Program-made: the position numbers and the translations under genes
The notes under the pieces: model-generated
What the model was told of the DNA's origin: nothing
The model's database searches: none
The model's input: the letters and a program-made list of their open reading frames with translations, nothing else
Source: an uncultured Eubacteriales bacterium
GTDB taxonomy: Bacteria > Bacillota > Clostridia > Christensenellales > Aristaeellaceae
Direction of reading: 5' to 3'
DNA: 64,000 nt
Assembly (NCBI GenBank): GCA_902799045.1
Contig: CADBZH010000008.1
Span: 1 to 64,000 of the forward strand
Shown: piece after piece, positions 56,117 to 64,000 of the stretch
Layout of the letters: each line of letters opens with the position of its first letter
Position numbering within the stretch: position 1 is the stretch's first letter

Positions 56117-57733
56117 ATGGATCCCATCTACGTCACCGGGCATCGCAACCCGGACACCGATTCCATCGTCTCGGCGATGGCCTACGCCCAGCTGCGCAAC
56201 GCCCTGGGCGACCGGGAATACGTGGCGGCGCGGCTGGGGCGGCTCAGCGACGAGACCCAGCTGGTGCTGGACCGCTACGGCTTTGATCCGCCGGTGCTGA
56301 TCCACAACCTGAAGACCCAGGTGTCCGACCTGAGCTTCGACACCCCGCCGGCGCTGAACAAGGCCGTGACGGTGGACCGGGCCTGGCAGCTTTTGCACCG
56401 GGACGAGACCACCGTGGCCCTGCCGGTGGTGGAGGACGACGGCACGCTGTTCGGCATGCTCTCCACCAACACCGTCGCCACCCACGACATGCGCTCGGTG
56501 CTGCACCCGGAGGTGGAGGATATCCCGGTGTTCAACCTGGTCAGCGCGCTGGAGGGCAGCATCGTGCTGGACGGCACGACCCCCACCAACCGCGTCAGCG
56601 GCCGGGTGACCATCGCCCTGCCCACCGGCGGCGAGGAGGCCATTCCCCTGTCGAAGGACACGCTGCTGATCTGCGGCCACCAGCCGGAGGTCCTCATGGA
56701 AGCGCTTCGCGCGGGCGTGGCCTGCGTGGTGGTGTGCCAGGCCTCCGTGCCAGAGGCCGTTCGCGAGATCCCCTCGGAAACGCTGGTCATCTCCACGCCC
56801 CACGAGCCCTATCGCGCCGCGCGGATGATCTTCCAGGCGCTGCCGGTGTCCCGGGTGTGCCGCACGACGAACCTCTGCCCGGCGCGGCTTTCCGACTACG
56901 TGGACGACGTGCGCCAGATGGCCCAGGACAACAAGCACCGCGCCTTTCCCGTGATCGACGAGGACGGCAGGGTGGTGGGCACGCTCAGCCGCATCCACCT
57001 GCTCAAGCCCCGCCGCAAGCGGGTGGTGCTGGTGGACCACAACGAGCTGGCCCAGTCCGTGCCGGGGCTGGAGCAGGCGGAGATCGTGGCCATCATCGAC
57101 CACCACCGCCTGGCCGACGTGCAGACCGGCAGCCCGGTCTACATGCGCAACGAGCCCGTGGGCTCCACGGCCACCATCGTGGCCAGCATGTTCATGGAGC
57201 GCGGCCTGATGCCCACCACGCGGATGGCCGGCCTGCTCACCTGCGCCATCATCAGCGACACGCTGATGTTCAAGAGCCCCACCTGCACCCCGCGCGACCG
57301 GCAGACGGCCGAGCGCATGGCCTCCATCGCCCACGAATCCATCGACGCGCTGGGCCAGCTGATCTTCTCCGCCTCCACCAGCGACGACAAGTCCGCCGGG
57401 GATATCCTGTTCCAGGACTACAAGGAATTCATGCTCTCCGGCCACACGCTGGGCGTCGGCCAGGCGGTGACGCTGGATTCCGGGCGCGTGCTGAAGCGCT
57501 CCGAAGAGTTCCTCGCCGCCATGCGCCAGCGCCAGGAGGAGAGCCATCTGGACATGCTGCTGTTCATGATCACCGACATGCTCCAGGAGGGCACCCACCT
57601 GCTCTTCCTCGGCCCGCCGGACGTGATCGCCCAGGCCTTCAACGTCCGCCCCGAGGAGAACCGCGCCTTCCTCCCCGGCATCCTCTCCCGAAAGAAGCAG
57701 GTCATCCCGTCGCTGTCCGTGTTCTGGGGGTAA
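56117..57733 (+). CDS. Putative manganese-dependent inorganic pyrophosphatase with CBS and DRTGG insertions
   Basis: Family II (DHH) pyrophosphatase hydrolysing PPi, regulated by adenine nucleotides through CBS domains in this subfamily. The N-terminus has VTGHRNPDTDSIVSAMAY with metal-binding His and Asp residues. A first CBS motif (VVEDDGTLFGMLSTNTVA), a DRTGG-like domain (about 185-265) and a second CBS (FPVIDEDGRVVGTLSRIHLL) precede the DHH motif IIDHHRLAD and the DHHA2 domain (SDTLMFKSPTCTPRDR). Length 538 suits the CBS-containing type. The ribosome-binding site GGGAGG is well placed. Single gene, convergent with araM. Confidence 0.92.
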   Translation: MDPIYVTGHRNPDTDSIVSAMAYAQLRNALGDREYVAARLGRLSDETQLVLDRYGFDPPVLIHNLKTQVSDLSFDTPPALNKAVTVDRAWQLLHRDETTVALPVVEDDGTLFGMLSTNTVATHDMRSVLHPEVEDIPVFNLVSALEGSIVLDGTTPTNRVSGRVTIALPTGGEEAIPLSKDTLLICGHQPEVLMEALRAGVACVVVCQASVPEAVREIPSETLVISTPHEPYRAARMIFQALPVSRVCRTTNLCPARLSDYVDDVRQMAQDNKHRAFPVIDEDGRVVGTLSRIHLLKPRRKRVVLVDHNELAQSVPGLEQAEIVAIIDHHRLADVQTGSPVYMRNEPVGSTATIVASMFMERGLMPTTRMAGLLTCAIISDTLMFKSPTCTPRDRQTAERMASIAHESIDALGQLIFSASTSDDKSAGDILFQDYKEFMLSGHTLGVGQAVTLDSGRVLKRSEEFLAAMRQRQEESHLDMLLFMITDMLQEGTHLLFLGPPDVIAQAFNVRPEENRAFLPGILSRKKQVIPSLSVFWG

Positions 57734-57750
57734 TACTGGTATAAGCATGC

Positions 57751-57784
57751 AAAGCACCATGCCGGCGCGCCGACATGGTGCTTT
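57751..57784. terminator. Bidirectional terminator
   Basis: AAAGCACCATG and CATGGTGCTTT pair perfectly around a GC-rich loop, with A and T runs on the two sides. It serves the rightward pyrophosphatase and could also stop leftward transcripts. Confidence 0.8.
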
Positions 57785-57929
57785 GTTGTCATACTAAATT
57801 CCTTCTAAAACATGTACAAATGCGGAGTGGATTTTTTGTTCTGGCAAAGCTGAGCGGAGGGAGGCGATGCAGCGCATCGTTGACCGAAGAGGCACCCGCA
57901 GATGTGCATGGATTAGATGGAATTTAGTA

Positions 57930-59306
57930 TCAGTTGAACGACCGCAGGAACGCGGCGTATGCGTCGGTCAGGCCCATGTCCCACAGCAGCGAGCACGTGA
58001 GGTACTTGTCCCGCACGTCCCGGGCGCAGACGAAGGCGTCCACCACGTCGTCCGTGGGAATGCCGATGTCCGCGGGCGTCAGCGGCATGCCGGTGGCGGC
58101 CATGGTCTCGTACAGGTATCGATAGTCCGGCAGCTCCTCGCCGATGATCGCGAGGATCTCGTTCCAGTGCGCCAGGATGTTCTCCAGCCGCCGGGCGTGC
58201 TTCGCCGGGTCGTTCTTGCCGGTCTGCGCCTCGATCTGAAGGATCTGCCCGGCGGTCTTTCCGAACACCCGCTTCACCCGCGCCTCCCACGCCGCAGGAT
58301 CGAACGCGGCCATGTGGGCCTCGGCCTTCGCGCGGTCCGGCCTCGTGCCGTCCGCCAGCAGCTTCTGATAGATCCTCATCGTCAGCAGCGTCCCCACGCC
58401 CACCTGGATGCCGTGCAGATCATAGGGCACGCCCCGCTCCAGGGCCATCATCTCCCACATGTGGCTGAAATAGTGCTCCAGGCCGGAGGCGGGTCGGGAG
58501 ATGCCGGCGAAGGCCATGCCGATGCCCGCCAGCACCAGCCCCTCGGCGATGGAGCCGATGGCCTCCACGTCCCGCGCGGCGATCCTATCCGCCGCCGCCA
58601 TCAGCCGGCGCAGCGCCGAGCGCATCAGCTCCGCCACGTCGGGGCAGTAGTATTCGCCGGTCACGAGGCTTGAAATGCGCCACTCGCACACGGCCACGTA
58701 CTTGGCCACCATGTCGCCCAGCCCCGCCCAGAGCATGCGCATCGGGGCCTTCGACAGGATCTCCGTGTCCAGCAGGATCCCCTGGGGCGCGGCGGCGTAG
58801 AGGGACACCTTCACGTGGTTCACCTCCATCGAGCCGCTGTTGGAGGCGTAGCCGTCCATGCTGGGCGCGGTGCCCACCACGGCGCTGGGCCGGCCCAGGG
58901 CGTGGGCCGTCACCTTGCACAGGTCGTTCACCACGCCGCTGCCCACCGCCAGCAGCATGTCGCAGGAGGGGTCGAAGTGCATCACCAGGCTGCCCGTCTC
59001 CCACTCCGCCGGGGCGATGCGCCCGGCCTTTGCATCGTGCAGCGGGATCACGCAGTTCACGTGTTCGACGCCCGCGGCGCTCAGGATCTCGTCCACCCGT
59101 CTGCCCGCCGCCTCCCAGGTGTTGTCGTCCGAGACCACGAAGGGCTTTTTCTTCCCCATCGCCGCGATCATTCCCGGCGTCTGTTCCACGATCCCCGCGC
59201 CGATGTTCAGGTACTTCATCGCGCAGACGTGCCGCCTGCCGCAGGCGCACTCAAATCCCTCCGGGCGAACCAGCTCGGAGAGGGGCATCTTCGCAAAATT
59301 GGGCAT
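57930..59306 (-). CDS. araM: sn-Glycerol-1-phosphate dehydrogenase (AraM/EgsA family)
   Basis: NAD(P)H-dependent enzyme reducing dihydroxyacetone phosphate to sn-glycerol-1-phosphate. The iron-alcohol-dehydrogenase fold shows the cofactor-binding AVGSGVVNDLCKVTAH, substrate-site segment GTAPSMDGYASNSGSM, and metal-binding region with GDMVAKY, GLEHYFSHMWEMM and HGIQVGVGTLL. It has an N-terminal extension with CACGRRH. Length 458 is typical of the bacterial AraM group. ATG 59306 has GGGAGGA upstream and a strong promoter. Bacterial AraM is known to make archaeal-type G1P for heptaprenylglyceryl phosphate; the partner PcrB is not in this window. Confidence 0.9.
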   Translation of the reverse strand: MPNFAKMPLSELVRPEGFECACGRRHVCAMKYLNIGAGIVEQTPGMIAAMGKKKPFVVSDDNTWEAAGRRVDEILSAAGVEHVNCVIPLHDAKAGRIAPAEWETGSLVMHFDPSCDMLLAVGSGVVNDLCKVTAHALGRPSAVVGTAPSMDGYASNSGSMEVNHVKVSLYAAAPQGILLDTEILSKAPMRMLWAGLGDMVAKYVAVCEWRISSLVTGEYYCPDVAELMRSALRRLMAAADRIAARDVEAIGSIAEGLVLAGIGMAFAGISRPASGLEHYFSHMWEMMALERGVPYDLHGIQVGVGTLLTMRIYQKLLADGTRPDRAKAEAHMAAFDPAAWEARVKRVFGKTAGQILQIEAQTGKNDPAKHARRLENILAHWNEILAIIGEELPDYRYLYETMAATGMPLTPADIGIPTDDVVDAFVCARDVRDKYLTCSLLWDMGLTDAYAAFLRSFN

Positions 59307-59340
59307 GGTCAGTCCTCCCGATTGTTAATAGGCTGTTATC

Positions 59341-59369
59341 ATTATAAATGAAATGATCCCTCGCGTCAA
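59341..59369 (-). promoter_or_regulatory. Sigma-A promoter of araM
   Basis: TTGACG, 17 bp, TATAAT on the minus strand, about 35 bp upstream of the ATG. Confidence 0.8.
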
Positions 59370-59384
59370 CAAACATTGGCTTGG

Positions 59385-59505
59385 GGGCCCTATCGCCCCT
59401 TCGGGGCACTTCCCCACTGCGGTGGGGAAGCTTCGCTTCGCGCCCGCCGCACTCCCGGCCTCCCTGCCACAGCGGGGAGGTGGCCCGAAGGGCCGGTGGG
59501 TCATT
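59385..59505. repeat. GC-rich hairpin repeats, R5-like
   Basis: Successive hairpins: CCCTATCGCCCCTTCGGGGC, CTTCCCCACTGCGGTGGGGAAG and GGCCCGAAGGGCC. The second relates to the sequence at 14465-14490. No gene. Confidence 0.55.
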
Positions 59506-59515
59506 CAAACAGATA

Positions 59516-59612
59516 TGTACAGATTCCGACGCTTCGCCAGAAAAAACGCTACGCTCAGAATGACATTCATACCGTGTCGTTGCCATTCTGAGCGTAGCGA
59601 AGAATCTGTACG
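59516..59612. repeat. Long imperfect inverted repeat downstream of the XRE gene
   Basis: CATTCTGAGCGTAGCGAAGA (59584-59603) is complementary to the left arm (AGATTC ... CTTCGC ... GCTACGCTCAGAATG), which carries about 18 extra bases. It begins 20 bp past the XRE stop and may terminate that gene. No other family member was found in the window. Confidence 0.7.
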
Positions 59613-59631
59613 AATCGTTATATGCTTTATG

Positions 59632-59961
59632 CTATTTATCCCGCAGCGTTTCCACCACCTGCTGAACGCACGCCCGTTCCTTCGGGGACAGAGCGCGGTA
59701 CTTGGCGATCAGGTCGGATTCGGATTCGTTCAAATAAAAAGCAATAGTATCCTGAACAGGATAACGGGTGTTGGCATAGCCCAATATATAATCCACCGTC
59801 GTGCCAAAGTAATCTGCCATCCTTTTCAACATGGCAATATCCGGCTCAATAGTTTTGTTCTCATAGTTGTTGATCGACTGCTGGCTGGTTCCCATCGCTT
59901 CAGCCAGCATCTGTTGGCTGATACCCTTTTCTCTGCGCAGCAACTTCAAGTTTGGCAGCAT
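59632..59961 (-). CDS. XRE-family transcriptional regulator
   Basis: A 109-residue cytoplasmic DNA-binding protein. The N-terminal helix-turn-helix (about residues 4-60) reads LKLLRREKGISQQMLAEAMG, TSQQSINNYENKTIEPD and YFGTTVDYILGY, a classic lambda-repressor-like fold. A short C-terminal helix region (LSPKERACVQQVVETLRD) may dimerise. ATG 59961 with GAGAGG upstream starts exactly at the fold; the frame to 60036 would cover an operator-like palindrome. Divergent from the secreted protein at 60092, with three CAACAA/TTGTTG palindromes between them, so it very likely represses both genes. Confidence 0.88.
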   Translation of the reverse strand: MLPNLKLLRREKGISQQMLAEAMGTSQQSINNYENKTIEPDIAMLKRMADYFGTTVDYILGYANTRYPVQDTIAFYLNESESDLIAKYRALSPKERACVQQVVETLRDK

Positions 59962-59986
59962 ATCTTCCACCTCTCGCCAACAGTTT

Positions 59987-60079
59987 AACAAGCATTGTTG
60001 GTTGAAGAAAAACACAAATCTTGTTATTGACAACAAAATAATTTTGTTGTAGAATGATGCAACAATAATTATTTGTTAA
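59987..60079. promoter_or_regulatory. Three palindromic operator-like sites between the XRE gene and gene 60092
   Basis: Site 1, AACAA-GCA-TTGTT (59987-59999). Site 2, CAACAAAATAATTTTGTTG (60031-60049, perfect). Site 3, AACAA-N7-TTGTT (60062-60078). Site 2 fills the spacer of the rightward promoter and site 3 covers its start point. Confidence 0.7.
60027..60055 (+). promoter_or_regulatory. Strong promoter of the secreted Cys-repeat protein
   Basis: Consensus TTGACA (60027-60032), 17 bp, TAGAAT (60050-60055). The spacer is almost wholly the perfect palindrome of operator site 2, so repressor binding would block RNA polymerase. Confidence 0.85.
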
Positions 60080-60091
60080 GGAGGCATAATT

Positions 60092-61648
60092 GTGTGTAGA
60101 AAAACATGGAGTTCAATACTGTGTATTTTTTTAGTCTTAATACTCGCTGGAACTGCCTATGGCATTGTTGAGAAAACCGACATGCCTGATGCTGGTGAAT
60201 TGAACAACGCAACAAACATAGAGATTGGTACTTTGTTTTTCATTGACAAGAGCAATTGCAATTTGCCACAGTGGTCTATGAACCGCTCCTACGGTTTTTA
60301 CTGTTTTACTGCACCAGAAGAAGGCACCTACTGTTTTTATGGCAAACCAATTTCTGGAGAAATGGAAATTGATGTTGTAAATAAATATGAGGAATTTATA
60401 ACTGGAACAAATGACTTTTATTATGGTTTCAAAGAAGCCAAGAGATACACTGCCGAATTGGAAGCTGGGCAACCATATTATATTAGAATACTCCTTCCTG
60501 ATTATACAAAGAAAGCAGATTTTGCCATCTGCTCCCCTTCCCAACACGCACTTCCCGGTGAAATGCAGGTCAAGAAGAAACCCACCTGCACTGAACCCGG
60601 CTACTCCTCGAGCATCTGCCAAATCTGCGGCGTAGAGGTTAGCCGCGAGGAAATCCCCGCCATGGGCCACACTCCCGGCGAGTGGGAGGTCGGCACCGCC
60701 GCCACCTGCACGGAGGCAGGCCAGATGGTGCAAAAGTGCACCGTCTGCGGCGAGATACTGGCGACGAACGAAATCCCCGCCACGGGCCACACTCCCGGAG
60801 AGTGGGCTGTGACGCTGGAGCCCAGCTGCATGCAGAAGGGCATCAAGGCCGTCCAGTGTACCACCTGCAACGCGGTTTTGGAATCGGAGGAGCTGCCGCT
60901 GGCCGACCACGTTTATGGCAAGATGGTCACCGTCAGCCCCGCCACCTGCGTTGAGGACGGTCGCGGCGAACAGCGCTGCACGGTCTGCGACACGCTCTTG
61001 AACAGCGAAACCATTCCCGCCTTCGGCCACAAGACCGGCGAGTGGGAGGCCGTGGAGTATCCCACCTGCACCGAAGCAGGTATACAAAAGCGATTCTGCA
61101 CCGAGTGCGGCGAGGTATTGGCCGAGGAGGAGCTTCCCGCCCGGGGCCACGCCTTTGTCGACTGGACAGAGATCACCGTCGAACCCACCTGCGACGCACC
61201 CGGCGAGGAGGCCCATTACTGCGACTGGTGCGAGCAAATCATCGAAACCGTCGAGCTTCCCGCTCACGGCCACAAGGCCGACGCCTGGGTCACAGAGCGC
61301 GCGGCCACCTGCACCGCCGAAGGACGCCGGACGCAATACTGCGTCTACTGCAACGCGACGCTGAGCACCGAGGCCGTCGAAGCCTTCGGCCACAGCACCG
61401 GCGAATGGGAAATCGTCCGCGAAGCGGCCTGCGGCCATTCCGGCCTGAAGGAAAAGCGCTGCAGCGTCTGCGCCGCTTCACTGGAGCGCGAGGAAATCCC
61501 TGCCCTTGGCCATGAGTATACCGAATGGGAAACCATCACGGAGGCTACCAAGGAAGCCGAGGGCGAAAAGCGCCGACACTGCATCCATTGCGGCGACACC
61601 CAATCCGAGATCATTCCGAAGGTGCCAAAGGTCCTGGGCATTTTCTAA
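60092..61648 (+). CDS. Secreted Cys-repeat protein
   Basis: A 518-residue exported protein starting at GTG with AAGGAGG upstream. A hydrophobic signal segment (SSILCIFLVLILAGTAYG) precedes an N-terminal domain (about 30-150) with beta-rich character and A+T-rich codons. From about 160 to the end there are about nine tandem units of 35-40 residues of the form P-T-C-T-E-x-G ... C-x-x-C-G ... E-I-P-A-x-G-H-x-x-G-E-W, each with a CxxC pair plus a conserved Cys and His, possibly metal- or disulfide-stabilised. The repeats are G+C-rich. No sorting motif. Function unknown; expression is probably controlled by the divergent XRE repressor. Confidence 0.82.
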   Translation: MCRKTWSSILCIFLVLILAGTAYGIVEKTDMPDAGELNNATNIEIGTLFFIDKSNCNLPQWSMNRSYGFYCFTAPEEGTYCFYGKPISGEMEIDVVNKYEEFITGTNDFYYGFKEAKRYTAELEAGQPYYIRILLPDYTKKADFAICSPSQHALPGEMQVKKKPTCTEPGYSSSICQICGVEVSREEIPAMGHTPGEWEVGTAATCTEAGQMVQKCTVCGEILATNEIPATGHTPGEWAVTLEPSCMQKGIKAVQCTTCNAVLESEELPLADHVYGKMVTVSPATCVEDGRGEQRCTVCDTLLNSETIPAFGHKTGEWEAVEYPTCTEAGIQKRFCTECGEVLAEEELPARGHAFVDWTEITVEPTCDAPGEEAHYCDWCEQIIETVELPAHGHKADAWVTERAATCTAEGRRTQYCVYCNATLSTEAVEAFGHSTGEWEIVREAACGHSGLKEKRCSVCAASLEREEIPALGHEYTEWETITEATKEAEGEKRRHCIHCGDTQSEIIPKVPKVLGIF

Positions 61649-61664
61649 GGCTCCAAAACAGTTT

Positions 61665-61690
61665 GCGCCCCCGCCATTCGGCGGGGGCGC
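61665..61690. terminator. Bidirectional terminator between gene 60092 and alaS
   Basis: GCGCCCCCGCC and GGCGGGGGCGC form an 11-bp stem with a 4-nt loop in the 65 bp between the two convergent genes. Confidence 0.75.
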
Positions 61691-61713
61691 GTCATATCAT
61701 CCTGTATTCTGTT

Positions 61714-63583
61714 TTATTCCCCGATGACGGCCTTGATGCGGCGCACGCCGGCGGAGGAGGCCTCCTCCTTCTTGATCTTGAAGGACTTCAGATCGCCGGT
61801 GTTGCTGGCGTGGGGGCCGCCGCAGATCTCCTTGGAGAACTCGCCCATGGTGTACACCTTGACGCGCTCGCCATACTTGCTCTCGAACAGGCCGATGGCG
61901 CCCTGGGCCTTGGCCTCGGCCACGGTCATCTCCTCGCAGGTGATGGGCGCGGCGGCCTGGATGTACTCGTTCACCAGGCGCTCGACCTCCTTCCGGCCCG
62001 AGTACCTTGCGCAGGGCCGCGTGGAGCAGGTGGGTGGCGGTGTGCAGCTTGGTGGTCTGCTCGCTGTGATCCTGCAGGCCGCCCTTGAAGCGCTGCTCGG
62101 CGCCGGCGTGGCTGGCCTCCTGGTGCTTCTTGAAGCGCTCGTTGAAGCCGTCCACATCCACGGAGATGCCCTTTTCGGCGGCCATCTCGCAGGTGATCTC
62201 CACCGGGAAGCCGTAGGTGTCGTAGAGCTTGAAGGCGCTGCGGCCGTCCATGGTGGCGCAGCCCGCCAGCAGCGCGTCGATGGTCGCGTCGTCGATGGTG
62301 CCGTCCTTCACCTTTTCGATGACGGGCTTGTTCTCCGGGCTGGGCGGCAGCACCTTCAGCGCCGCGGCCACGGCGTCGGGATCGGCCCGGTTGGCCCTGA
62401 GGGCGGTGAAGGCGTCGCGCCGGCGCTGCATGTTGCCGGTGACCTTCTCGAACTCGGCCATGCCCTTTTTCAGTGTCCGCTGGAAGCGCTCCTCCTCCAG
62501 CTTCAGCTGCTCGAGGATGAAGTCCGCGTGGCGGTCCAGCTCGGGATAGACGTCCTTGTACTGGTCGATGATGACCTTCGCGATCTCGCAGGTAAAGCCG
62601 GCCTCCATGCCCAGCTTCATGCCGTGGCGCACGGCACGGCGGATCAGGCGGCGCAGCACGTAGCCCTGGTCCACGTTGGAGGGGGTCACGCCGCGGTCGT
62701 CGCCGATGATGAAGGTGGCGGTGCGCATGTGGTCGCTGATGATGCGGATGGACTTGGTGGTCTCCTCGTCCTGGCCGTACTTCTTGCCGGACAGCGCCTC
62801 GATCTTGCCGATGATGCCGGCGAAGATCTCGGTCTCGTACACGGTGTTGGCGCCCATCAGCACGCAATAGGTGCGCTCCAGGCCCATGCCGGTGTCCACG
62901 TTCTTCTGCTTCAGCGGAATGAACGTGCCGTCCTTCTGCTTCTCATACTGCATGAACACGTCGTTCCAGATCTCCAGATACCGTCCGCAGGAGCAGGCGG
63001 GGGAGCAGTCCGGGCCGCAGGGGGGCTGGTCGCGGATGATGAACATCTCGGTGTCCGGGCCGCAGGGGCCGGTGATGCCGGCGGGACCCCACCAGTTGTG
63101 CTTCTTGGGCAGGTAGAACAGGTTCTCGTCCTTCACGCCCTTCTGGCGCCAGAGGTTCGCGGCCTCCTCGTCGCGGGGGCAGTCGCTGTCGCCCTCAAAC
63201 ACGGTGAAGGCCAGCTTGTCGGGGTCCAGGCCCAGCCATTCCTTGCTGGTCAAAAATTCCCAGCTCCAGGGGATCATCTTCTCCTTGAAATAGTCGCCCA
63301 GGCTCCAGTTGCCCAGCATTTCAAAGAACGTCAGGTGGCTGGAATCGCCCACCTCGTCGATGTCGCCGGTGCGGATGCACTTCTGCACGTCGGTCAGCCG
63401 CGTGCCCATCGGGTGCTTCTCGCCCATCAGATAGGGCACCAGCGGGTGCATGCCGGCGGTGGTGAACAGCACGGTCGGGTCGTTCTCGGGAATGACCGAC
63501 GCGCTGGGGATGCGGGCGTGGCCCTTCTCCTCGAAGAAGCGCAGGAACAGGCTGCGCAGCTCGTTGGCGGATTGGATGTTCAT
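61714..63583 (-). pseudogene. alaS: Alanyl-tRNA synthetase, short form, with internal deletion and frameshift
   Basis: Enzyme charging tRNA-Ala, with editing domain. The catalytic domain starts MNIQSANELRSLFLRFFEEK and is intact through SHLTFFEMLGNWSLGDYF and NVDTGMGLERT. The editing domain keeps [11 protein letters not shown] and, in the second frame, [10 protein letters not shown]. Between LRKVLG and [12 protein letters not shown] about 30 family residues (with the RLRFDF motif) are missing and the frame changes, at about 61998-62003; roughly 89 nt appear lost. The gene stops after [12 protein letters not shown], without the C-terminal C-Ala domain, as in known short bacterial AlaRS forms. 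ATG 63583 has GAGGAGG. Probably an assembly deletion, since alaS is essential. Confidence 0.88.
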
Positions 63584-63697
63584 AGGGTTGCTTCCTCCTC
63601 TGATTCCGGAAAGTGGGAAACAGGCGGCGGGGCGCGGAAACAGCCGGCCGCCGTTTCCGTCCCCCATTCCCCGTTCCTCATTCCTCATTATAATATA

Positions 63698-63938
63698 GCG
63701 CACCTGTTCTTCAAGGACGAACAGATGCGCTTCGCGGTACCACCCTGATTGGCTTCGCCGTGGCAAAGCCCACTTTTGTCCGGTAACGGGGAAAACCGCC
63801 GCGCCATTTCCTGCGCGGAGCCGGGGAGGCACGCCTCCCGACGGGGCTGGCCGGCCTCCCTCTCCCCTGCCGCCTCGCACCGCCCGGCGGCTCTCTGTCA
63901 GGATCGAAGGACGCGCGTCCCCTCGGCCGTTTGATATC
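63698..63938 (-). promoter_or_regulatory. T-box riboswitch leader of alaS
   Basis: On the minus strand the T-box core AGGGTGGTACCGCG lies at 63733-63746. It is followed by a terminator hairpin (GCGCATCTGTTC pairing with GAACAGGTGCGC, 63698-63730) and TATATTAT. Upstream, GAGAG and GGCGGTGCGAGG resemble stem I motifs. The alanine specificity follows from alaS; I could not place the specifier codon. Uncharged tRNA-Ala would switch the leader to antitermination. Confidence 0.92.
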
Positions 63939-63944
63939 GGCACC

Positions 63945-63973
63945 ATTATAGCATCGGAAAGGTTAAGATTCAA
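63945..63973 (-). promoter_or_regulatory. Sigma-A promoter of the alaS T-box transcript
   Basis: TTGAAT, 17 bp, TATAAT on the minus strand, immediately upstream of the T-box leader. Confidence 0.85.
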
Positions 63974-64000
63974 GGCCCGGGAGACCGCCGCGGGGCTGCT

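Noticed and set aside
59518-59610. Insertion sequence end or small RNA gene
   Set aside because: Only a long imperfect inverted repeat is visible, with no promoter or transposase; classed as a repeat.

Overview
The window looks like a chromosomal segment of an uncultured, high-G+C member of the Clostridia, possibly near Christensenellales or Oscillospirales; that placement is a low-confidence inference. The support is a CIRCE-controlled groES-groEL pair, a T-box leader in front of a short-form alaS, class B and class C sortases with LPSTGG proteins, anaerobic-type cobalamin genes, a DUF6465-like protein and sigma-A-type promoters. No tRNA, rRNA, CRISPR array, phage gene or transposase was found.

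Layout. 1-7.6 kb: two Fe-S aldo/keto reductases and a leftward cobalamin operon (cbiA, cobD, cobQ, cbiB). 8-19.3 kb: a membrane-anchored beta-propeller protein, an acyl-ACP thioesterase, a ROK repressor, groEL-groES, a DUF6465-like protein, rarA and a large TPR/Rossmann/RyR-like protein. 19.4-22.6 kb: a cluster of dispersed repeats and a CAP-domain wall protein. 23-50.3 kb: a 27 kb leftward pilus/surface-protein island. 50.6-55.7 kb: a ChvE/GguA/GguB-type sugar ABC transporter with two permeases. 56-64 kb: a CBS-DHH pyrophosphatase, an AraM-type glycerol-1-phosphate dehydrogenase, an XRE repressor divergent from a secreted Cys-repeat protein, and alaS.

The pilus island is the most interesting part. 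Read leftward it encodes a coiled-coil protein, an active-looking signal peptidase I, a 2920-residue LPSTGG protein, a pilin, a 2112-residue LPSTGG protein, an active-looking class C sortase, a signal-peptidase homologue that has lost Ser and Lys, a sortase homologue that has lost His and Cys, a five-Cna_B protein without a canonical sorting motif, a class B sortase and a small secreted protein. Three transcription units of the island share one promoter design: two GTAACC boxes 12 bp apart, the nearer ending exactly 9 bp before the -10. This suggests one activator controls the whole machine.

Two essential genes, groEL and alaS, each lack about 90 nt internally and are frameshifted there. Assembly error is the likeliest cause, but it needs checking against reads. 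Several families of short palindromic repeats, including a MITE-like element with terminal inverted repeats, occupy most long intergenic gaps.
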